From JBBEBE01 sp051746765 (lineage in GTDB: Bacteria; Bacteroidota; Rhodothermia; Balneolales; Balneolaceae): 11,779 nt of DNA. The number at the start of each line of letters is the position of its first letter. Position 1 is the stretch's first letter. Positions 7,421-11,779 of the stretch are shown here, piece by piece. Location of the stretch: contig JBNJFK010000054.1 in assembly GCA_051746765.1 (NCBI GenBank), positions 1-11,779 of the forward strand, in the 5' to 3' direction. Made by a program: the position numbers and the translations under genes. The notes beneath the pieces were generated by a model that was not told where the DNA came from, did no database searches, and worked only from the letters and a program-made list of their open reading frames with translations.

Positions 7421-9558
7421 TTCTCCAACATCCGTCGAAGGGAGAGGTCCACAAGCTGATACCCGTCTGCCGGACGTTCATCATATTCCCGATCGGCGAC
7501 TCGTGACTGCTTCATGGACACACGCCAACGCACATCGGCCTGCCACGGACCATCCACCCACTGAAGGCGAAGAGACCCTTTCAGAGGTGGGATCATGGGC
7601 AGGGGAGTTCCGTAGGAAACATGCTCCCCGTGGATCCAACTTGCCTGTCCGGAGAGTGTCCAGGGCCGGGACCATCTCCACGACCACTCTGTTTCTACAC
7701 CCACCAATCGCGCCAACCCTCGATTCTGCATCTGTTTGAACACTTCGCCGGTACGCTCCCCGGTGATGTACCGGTCCATCTCGTGAATCCAGAGAGCCGT
7801 TCGTCCCGACAGAGCGGATCGGGTGTCACCAAACAGGGCAAAGAGTTCGGCCTGGCGGCTGATCTCGGGTTGCAACCCCGGATTTCCAACGTAGAAAAAT
7901 CCGTCCAGCGGCTGAAAGATGTAGTATCCGTAGCGCTCGTTCACATCGGCAGCTCGAGTTCCGAGAGAGAGTCGGCTACCCAATGTCCAGGTCGAGCTCA
8001 GGGCCTTTTGCAGACGTATAGTCGACATCCAACTACCATCCGAACCGTCCATGGATGTGAGTTCCGGATAGGTCGCTTGGTAGACGGCGCGTGATCGACT
8101 CGACGTCAACCGGTGAGTGGCCCACTCGAAGGTCAACTGCCCGCCCAGCTCCCATCCGGAACCAAAGAAGTATCGCCCATCCACCGAATGGCGTGAATGG
8201 ATCGATTCAACATCACCGAGGGTAAGAAGCGACATCGGTGCATCATCCGGATCGAGCGGGATCATCTCCATATCACCGAAGGCAAATGCACTCCACAGCT
8301 CACTCGAAACATCGAACACCGCAAGATCAACGACTTTGCGGGTCTGAAGGGAGACTCCTCCAGTACGAGTCTCTCCGTCCATTGGCATGTACATCCCTTG
8401 CATGACCGACCGATTCTCAACATCCCGCCGATAATCGTCCATCGCATGCAGTACCCGGCTTCCGTAGAGATTCAGTGCGACGTGGGACAACCCGTTCACG
8501 GGTCGATCCCATCGATATTCCACTCCCGCCAAGTGTGCCTCGGCCTTGCGAGTGTCCATTAACAGTGCCGGATACCCAATCCAGCCGGCCCAATCTCCAA
8601 TATAACGAGCACGAACCGTATGGTCCGGATTCAGACGTCCTTCACCGGTCAGGTAGACATTTCCTTTTTGCAGGGAAGACCCCTCCATTCGTTCGCCACC
8701 CCCGGCCACCATGTCATCGGCTTTTCGCCAAGTTCCGGATGCACGAATACTCCATTTCTCCCGACCAATTGCCACGGAAGGCTGCACCCATCGGGCACGG
8801 GATGCCGAGTGGTAGCCGGTCTCCAGCTGAACCGATCCGCCAGCTTCTGACGGTGGTGGTTCAAGGTGAAATTGAAGACCGGGTCGCGACGAACCGGCCT
8901 TCCCCGAACCACTCCCCCGATTTACTTCCATAGAGGCAAGATTGTCCGACTCCAGGTAGGCCGTCAGCGGATCCATCCCGTCCACACAGGCCGGAGTCAT
9001 TCTCATACCATCGATCAGCACTTCTGTTCGGCCTCGCTGCAATCCCCGAACCATCGGGTCGGCTGCGAACTGGGTTCGACTCACCAATTCCACTCCATTC
9101 AACGACCCGAGGTGATCCTCGACCGGTCGTGTCTTCAGATCAGAGTAGACACCGGTATGGGCATCCGGATCCCTGTCAGAGAGAATGATCAGCTCACGGA
9201 GACGGGCATCCGTCTCCGGCTCGAGGGAAAGGTGCCACTCTGTAGAGATCGATTCCGTGTCAATTGCAAGCCGAAAGGGGCGGTACCCGATATGCGAAAT
9301 ACGGAGCAGGTGATCATCCTCTGCTACATCCAGTTCAAAACGTCCGGAATCGTCACTCACCGCCCCGTTTCGACTCTCAAGAAGCTGGAGATGTGCCCCT
9401 ACAATCGGGTCCCCGGTCTGCGCATCGTGTACCACTCCATAAACCGTTTGCCCCGATTGTGCCTGAACCGACAGCAACGGCAACAACAGCGCCATGAACA
9501 ATGCATATAATCGACGCCCATCTTTCGTTCGCATGCACTCCGCGCTCATTCTCTCCAT
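7402..9558 (-). CDS. OprC/NosA-type copper TonB-dependent receptor, frameshifted near the 3' end
   Basis: The open frame encodes 718 residues of an outer-membrane receptor likely to import copper. Order: signal peptide to about residue 34 (ALFMALLLPLLSVQAQ), regulatory-like domain (about 38-113), plug (about 140-235), barrel. The plug has GMRMTPACVDGMDPLTAY, with C191 and M195 forming the CxxxM motif. A loop has VLHAMDDY, with H371/M373 forming HxM. OprC binds copper through CxxxM and HxM, so specificity is well supported. ATG 9558 is chosen over the longer start at 9630 because GGAGGGAG lies just upstream and the signal peptide fits. The frame ends abnormally (EKGFCCR, stop 7402-7404), losing the last barrel strands. 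A single missing G at 7418-7420 explains this, and the corrected protein would have about 756 residues. It is a sequencing error or a recent pseudogene. It lies downstream of a YtkA-like lipoprotein in one probable operon. Confidence 0.87.
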   Translation of the reverse strand: MERMSAECMRTKDGRRLYALFMALLLPLLSVQAQSGQTVYGVVHDAQTGDPIVGAHLQLLESRNGAVSDDSGRFELDVAEDDHLLRISHIGYRPFRLAIDTESISTEWHLSLEPETDARLRELIILSDRDPDAHTGVYSDLKTRPVEDHLGSLNGVELVSRTQFAADPMVRGLQRGRTEVLIDGMRMTPACVDGMDPLTAYLESDNLASMEVNRGSGSGKAGSSRPGLQFHLEPPPSEAGGSVQLETGYHSASRARWVQPSVAIGREKWSIRASGTWRKADDMVAGGGERMEGSSLQKGNVYLTGEGRLNPDHTVRARYIGDWAGWIGYPALLMDTRKAEAHLAGVEYRWDRPVNGLSHVALNLYGSRVLHAMDDYRRDVENRSVMQGMYMPMDGETRTGGVSLQTRKVVDLAVFDVSSELWSAFAFGDMEMIPLDPDDAPMSLLTLGDVESIHSRHSVDGRYFFGSGWELGGQLTFEWATHRLTSSRSRAVYQATYPELTSMDGSDGSWMSTIRLQKALSSTWTLGSRLSLGTRAADVNERYGYYIFQPLDGFFYVGNPGLQPEISRQAELFALFGDTRSALSGRTALWIHEMDRYITGERTGEVFKQMQNRGLARLVGVETEWSWRWSRPWTLSGQASWIHGEHVSYGTPLPMIPPLKGSLRLQWVDGPWQADVRWRVSMKQSRVADREYDERPADGYQLVDLSLRRMLEKGFCCR

Positions 9559-9561
9559 CAA

Positions 9562-9569
9562 CTCCCTCC
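9562..9569 (-). promoter_or_regulatory. Ribosome binding site fixing the copper receptor start
   Basis: On the minus strand GGAGGGAG is followed by TTG and then ATG at 9558. The GGAGG core lies 6 bases from the start, an ideal spacing. It favours this ATG over the earlier in-frame start at 9630 and over the later ATG codons at 9549 and 9534. Confidence 0.75.
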
Positions 9570-9602
9570 GTCTTGTCTGGTATCTCTGGTAAAAAATCCC
9601 GC

Positions 9603-9622
9603 CGGAAGATTGAAGGCTTCCG
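9603..9622 (-). other. Intercistronic hairpin between lipoprotein and copper receptor
   Basis: CGGAAG and CTTCCG form a 6-bp stem with an 8-base loop in the 85-bp gap between the two minus-strand genes. On the transcribed strand a run of T follows about 7 bases later (minus-strand reading of 9591-9596). It resembles a weak or partial terminator and could lower receptor expression relative to the lipoprotein. The displaced T-run makes full termination unlikely. Confidence 0.35.
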
Positions 9623-9643
9623 TTCGTCACACCTCAATTTTTG

Positions 9644-10447
9644 TTAAAACTGAAATTCAAATGTTCGTCTCACCGAATCGGATCCCGGAATCGTCAGATC
9701 AAGATGAACCTCCCAATCTCCCGTCATGTTGAAGACCACCTCGCCTTTGTAGTGTCCATCGGTGTCGTGAACCGGATCGATATTGTTCTCCGATCCGTGA
9801 TCCATGGAGGGCATCCAGGGTGTTACGTGGATCCCGGCATTCGTCACCGGCGGGAAAGAGTACATCCCTTCACGCTTGTGAAGAGTCACCTCCAAATCGT
9901 TTGCCCCCTCTTTTTGTTCTTTCGGTTCAACCCAGGTGAGCAGATACGATGTGCCGTCATCCGTCTGAAACGATTGAACCCGATTGGAGTTTTCCACATT
10001 CAGATCGAACGATCCAGTCGCTGTAACACCGCTTGAAAACGTCGCTTCCATCGTCATACTCCAACTTCCCATGGACCCGGACGGCATGGTCAGAATGAGA
10101 GCCCCCTGATAAAGTCCGTGTTCAGAATCCCGAATTGTCCCCGGCTGCTCAACCGGAGATCCGTGAGCGACAGACTCCATCTGCATCTCCGGTGCAAGAG
10201 AGATCTCTGAAACATCGAGAGGTTCGCCCGCCCGATGTACCTGGATCCATACCGGCTGGTAGCCGACTTCCAGCGGGGATTCGGCGTAGAGCGTCAGGGT
10301 CACTTCTCCGTCGACCACCTCGCCCACTTTGTACAGCTCCGGATCCGGTTCACCCGCCTCCTCGTTTTGATCGCAGGCTGTCAGTCCTGAAACGGCCAGC
10401 AATAAAAACCCCCAAACCAACACCTTATTCAAATCTTGCTTTCTCAT
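9644..10447 (-). CDS. Lipoprotein with two YtkA/FixH-like copper-binding-type repeats
   Basis: A 267-residue lipoprotein: the signal sequence ends in the lipobox LTAC, with C25 as the lipidated residue, so it is membrane-anchored and faces the periplasm or surface. Two related halves are visible. The first (about 45-140) has PEMQM (86-90), AHGSP (94-98) and GLYQGALILTMPSGSMGSW. The second (about 168-255) has WMPSMDHGS (211-219) and GHYKGEVVFNMTGDW. Both follow the YtkA-like pattern (Met/His cluster, HGS, then GxYxG...MxGxW), which suggests copper or another soft-metal binding by M88/M90/H95 and M212/M215/H217. ATG 10447 is chosen because GAGAGG (10455-10460) lies 7 bases upstream and it starts the signal peptide directly; the longer frame from 10510 does not. 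It probably hands copper to or from the receptor encoded 85 bp downstream. The metal role is inferred. Confidence 0.85.
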   Translation of the reverse strand: MRKQDLNKVLVWGFLLLAVSGLTACDQNEEAGEPDPELYKVGEVVDGEVTLTLYAESPLEVGYQPVWIQVHRAGEPLDVSEISLAPEMQMESVAHGSPVEQPGTIRDSEHGLYQGALILTMPSGSMGSWSMTMEATFSSGVTATGSFDLNVENSNRVQSFQTDDGTSYLLTWVEPKEQKEGANDLEVTLHKREGMYSFPPVTNAGIHVTPWMPSMDHGSENNIDPVHDTDGHYKGEVVFNMTGDWEVHLDLTIPGSDSVRRTFEFQF

Positions 10448-10460
10448 GTTCCGACCTCTC

Positions 10461-10494
10461 TTGTTTCTCCTTTCTCTGTGAATCGCTACATTTT
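10461..10494 (+). promoter_or_regulatory. Candidate Bacteroidota-type promoter of the small membrane protein
   Basis: TTG (10461-10463) and TACATTTT (10487-10494) resemble the Bacteroidota -33 TTG and -7 TAnnTTTG elements, with 23 bases between them, at the upper end of the usual range. Transcription would start around 10500, leaving a leader of about 25 bases before ATG 10526. It lies in the 78-bp gap between divergent genes; no convincing minus-strand promoter was seen there. Confidence 0.35.
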
Positions 10495-10515
10495 TCGGGT
10501 ATTCATCCATCCAAC

Positions 10516-10519
10516 GGAG
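10516..10519 (+). promoter_or_regulatory. Shine-Dalgarno deciding the start of the small membrane protein
   Basis: GGAG directly abuts one ATG (10520) but lies 6 bases before a second in-frame ATG (10526). Only the second has a workable spacing, so 10526 is the preferred start. Confidence 0.6.
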
Positions 10520-10525
10520 ATGCCC

Positions 10526-10969
10526 ATGTTGTCATCCATTCAGATCTCGATCGACCGCCCCGTCCGAAGAAAAACAAAATGGAATGCCGTACTGGCACTC
10601 ATTGCCGGCGTCTGTGCACTCATTTGGCCCAATTTGATCTATTACATCGTCGGCGGTTACCTCGTAGCCCTGAGCCTGCTTCTGTTCGCCTTCGGCATCA
10701 GCTCGTTTTTGACTGCACTCACCGCACTCTCCGCCCTGATGATATTTCTCTTTCCCTCACTCATCCCGGTTACGTTCGCCCTATTTTTGGGGCTCTTCGG
10801 CATCATCTTTCTGATCAGTTTTCAATTGGTACCACTCGGCGTCATCATGATTGTCTTTGCCCTGCTGATCGGTGCCAATCCCGATTCCGTGGCCTACATG
10901 ATCGCTTTCTTCCTGCTTCTCTACGGATCGATGCATCTTGTATCGGCGTTTCGCAATCAGGTCTCCTGA
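10526..10969 (+). CDS. Small DUF3096-like integral membrane protein
   Basis: A 147-residue, strongly hydrophobic protein. A short basic N-terminus (RPVRRKTKWN, 11-20) is followed by about five membrane segments (near 21-35, 38-58, 60-97, 100-117 and 122-141). Residues 20-55 (NAVLALIAGVCALIWPNLIYYIVGGYL) resemble the DUF3096 pattern of small bacterial membrane proteins of unknown function. The later part has no recognised domain. The basic N-terminus suggests that end lies in the cytoplasm. The start is set by the Shine-Dalgarno at 10516-10519. It is divergent from the copper lipoprotein and convergent with the next membrane protein gene, which it overlaps by 189 bp. No catalytic residues are recognisable and no function can be given. 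Confidence 0.8.
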   Translation: MLSSIQISIDRPVRRKTKWNAVLALIAGVCALIWPNLIYYIVGGYLVALSLLLFAFGISSFLTALTALSALMIFLFPSLIPVTFALFLGLFGIIFLISFQLVPLGVIMIVFALLIGANPDSVAYMIAFFLLLYGSMHLVSAFRNQVS

Positions 10970-11674
10970 ACGACCTTCTAGACTGTACAATCCGACCAAC
11001 CCGGTGACAACCCAAACAGAGCTCCAAAGCAGTGTCAGCTCCCGGCCGGCCGGTGTTCCGAAATGGATCCATTGACCCGCCATCGGAGTGTGAAACAGCA
11101 GGATCAGAAGCATCCCTGCCACTCCGACAGCCACCACGACCCATAGAATAAAACCGGGGCGGCCAAGCGATTCGAACCGAATCCAGAGAAAGGTCATGGA
11201 GACTCCGCCCAACAAGAGCAGGTGAAGAAAGAAGACCCGAACCGGAGCACTTCCGGTCCAAACGGTACCAGGAGCAACCGCTGTACAGAGAAGCAGTACG
11301 GCAACTGCCGAGAACAGTACCATTTGCCACCGCAAGGGTCCGTTGAATTGCCGATGGCTTCGCCAAAATATTCTGAGAAGAAACAGGAGTCCGAATGCAA
11401 GAAGGAGGGCACCCAGACGTGCAGCCAGCAACCAGACCTCCGAAAGCGCCCCTGCACTCATCGCGAGCGGAAATGTGAGAGGCGCACCCGCCAGAATCAG
11501 GAGCAACCACCGACCGGTTGGATGGTGGTCGACAACCATCTGCGGGCAGGACCGCTCGTACAGGTGTGCCGCGATCATTGCCAGCGCAGCCACCAGTGCC
11601 CACCCGTTGGTAAACAGAGCCAAAAAGAGATGTGTAAGTCCGCTGGAGAGTTCCGGAAGCTCATTGCCGCCCAT
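10781..11674 (-). CDS. Polytopic membrane protein of unknown function with a suspicious C-terminal tail
   Basis: The open frame encodes 297 residues. About seven transmembrane segments are visible (near 12-38, 55-72, 78-101, 114-133, 145-166, 174-194 and 212-231). Several histidines lie in or near them (H15, H37, H50/H51, H151, H195, H204), which might bind metal or haem, but I recognise no family. ATG 11674 is forced: an in-frame TGA lies about ten codons upstream with no other start between, and there is no Shine-Dalgarno. After residue 235 the sequence turns strongly hydrophilic (many K, D, E, Q) and is simply the antisense of the DUF3096-like gene. The natural C-terminus may therefore have been near residue 235, with a lost stop or an indel. 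A TAG at 10978-10980 in another frame would end it just clear of the opposite gene. The first 235 residues are well supported; the tail is not. Confidence 0.72.
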   Translation of the reverse strand: MGGNELPELSSGLTHLFLALFTNGWALVAALAMIAAHLYERSCPQMVVDHHPTGRWLLLILAGAPLTFPLAMSAGALSEVWLLAARLGALLLAFGLLFLLRIFWRSHRQFNGPLRWQMVLFSAVAVLLLCTAVAPGTVWTGSAPVRVFFLHLLLLGGVSMTFLWIRFESLGRPGFILWVVVAVGVAGMLLILLFHTPMAGQWIHFGTPAGRELTLLWSSVWVVTGLVGLYSLEGRSGDLIAKRRYKMHRSVEKQEESDHVGHGIGIGTDQQGKDNHDDAEWYQLKTDQKDDAEEPQK

Positions 11675-11703
11675 TGAAGTGACTGCGGTTGGCCGTACCT
11701 TTC

Positions 11704-11779
11704 ATGGTTGCAGGGTGCGTCATCTATTATCGTTATCTGGATACCGCCGAGGGGGCCAGGGCTTTTATTGACCTGTTGA
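11704..11779 (+). CDS. Possible start of a further gene (3' partial)
   Basis: From ATG 11704 the frame is open for 25 codons to the window edge (MVAGCVIYYRYLDTAEGARA...). The residue mix (VIYYRYLDTAEGARAFIDLL) looks like the N-terminus of a real alpha/beta protein rather than random sequence. There is no Shine-Dalgarno. The gap to the divergent membrane protein gene is only 29 bp. It is too short to assign a family. Confidence 0.35.
   Translation, partial: MVAGCVIYYRYLDTAEGARAFIDLL

Noticed and set aside
7411..7425. Programmed -1 frameshifting in the copper receptor
   Set aside because: No X XXY YYZ heptamer is present and I see no clear downstream pseudoknot. A one-base deletion in a G-run is simpler.
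7182..7484. Minus-strand frame of 100 codons across the pepP/receptor junction
   Set aside because: It is the third frame and does not encode the receptor C-terminus. The fitting continuation is the other frame, ending at 7289.
8866..9510. Long plus-strand frame of 214 codons
   Set aside because: It lies wholly antisense to the copper receptor and its composition (many R, H, P, S) shows no domain or signal. It is a shadow of the real gene.
9559..9630. Longer N-terminus of the copper receptor starting at 9630
   Set aside because: It would bury the signal peptide behind extra polar residues. A strong Shine-Dalgarno sits directly before ATG 9558.
10135..11007. Plus-strand frame of 290 codons
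   Set aside because: It is antisense to the lipoprotein and out of frame with the DUF3096-like gene. The product is rich in R, P and S without recognisable structure.

Overview
The window looks like a chromosomal segment of a Bacteroidota-type bacterium, probably of the Balneolota/Rhodothermota side. The reasons are two TonB-dependent receptors with N-terminal carboxypeptidase-regulatory-like domains, a moderate G+C content, and Shine-Dalgarno sites that are clear for some genes and absent for others. The lineage is an inference. I see no tRNA, rRNA, CRISPR array, insertion sequence or phage gene. Coding density is high and no gene-free stretch exceeds about 240 bases.

Left part (1-7320, all plus strand). 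The window opens inside a secreted beta-helix-like protein, which ends at 845 and is followed by a strong intrinsic terminator. A 240-base intergenic region then carries three tandem TTAAC-like repeats spaced exactly 11 bp apart, the architecture of a PhoB/PhoP ('pho') box. Behind it lie a 970-residue TonB-dependent receptor, a PhoB-type response regulator and a compact PhoR-like histidine kinase whose start overlaps the regulator's stop. An M24B Xaa-Pro aminopeptidase follows 29 bp later. The simplest reading is a phosphate-starvation (or similar) circuit in which the two-component system controls the adjacent outer-membrane receptor. No pst or phoU gene is visible to confirm the signal.

Right part (7289-10447, minus strand). 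A lipoprotein with two YtkA/FixH-like Met/His repeats is followed by a TonB-dependent receptor of the OprC/NosA copper-receptor type, with CxxxM and HxM motifs. Together they look like a copper-acquisition operon. The receptor reading frame is broken near its 3' end. The missing canonical C-terminus (NLFDRY...) is intact in the -1 frame and runs to 7289, where it overlaps the aminopeptidase gene tail to tail.

Far right (10526-11779). A small DUF3096-like membrane protein (plus strand) and a polytopic membrane protein (minus strand) converge with an unusually long 189-bp overlap. The first 25 codons of a possible further plus-strand gene reach the window edge.
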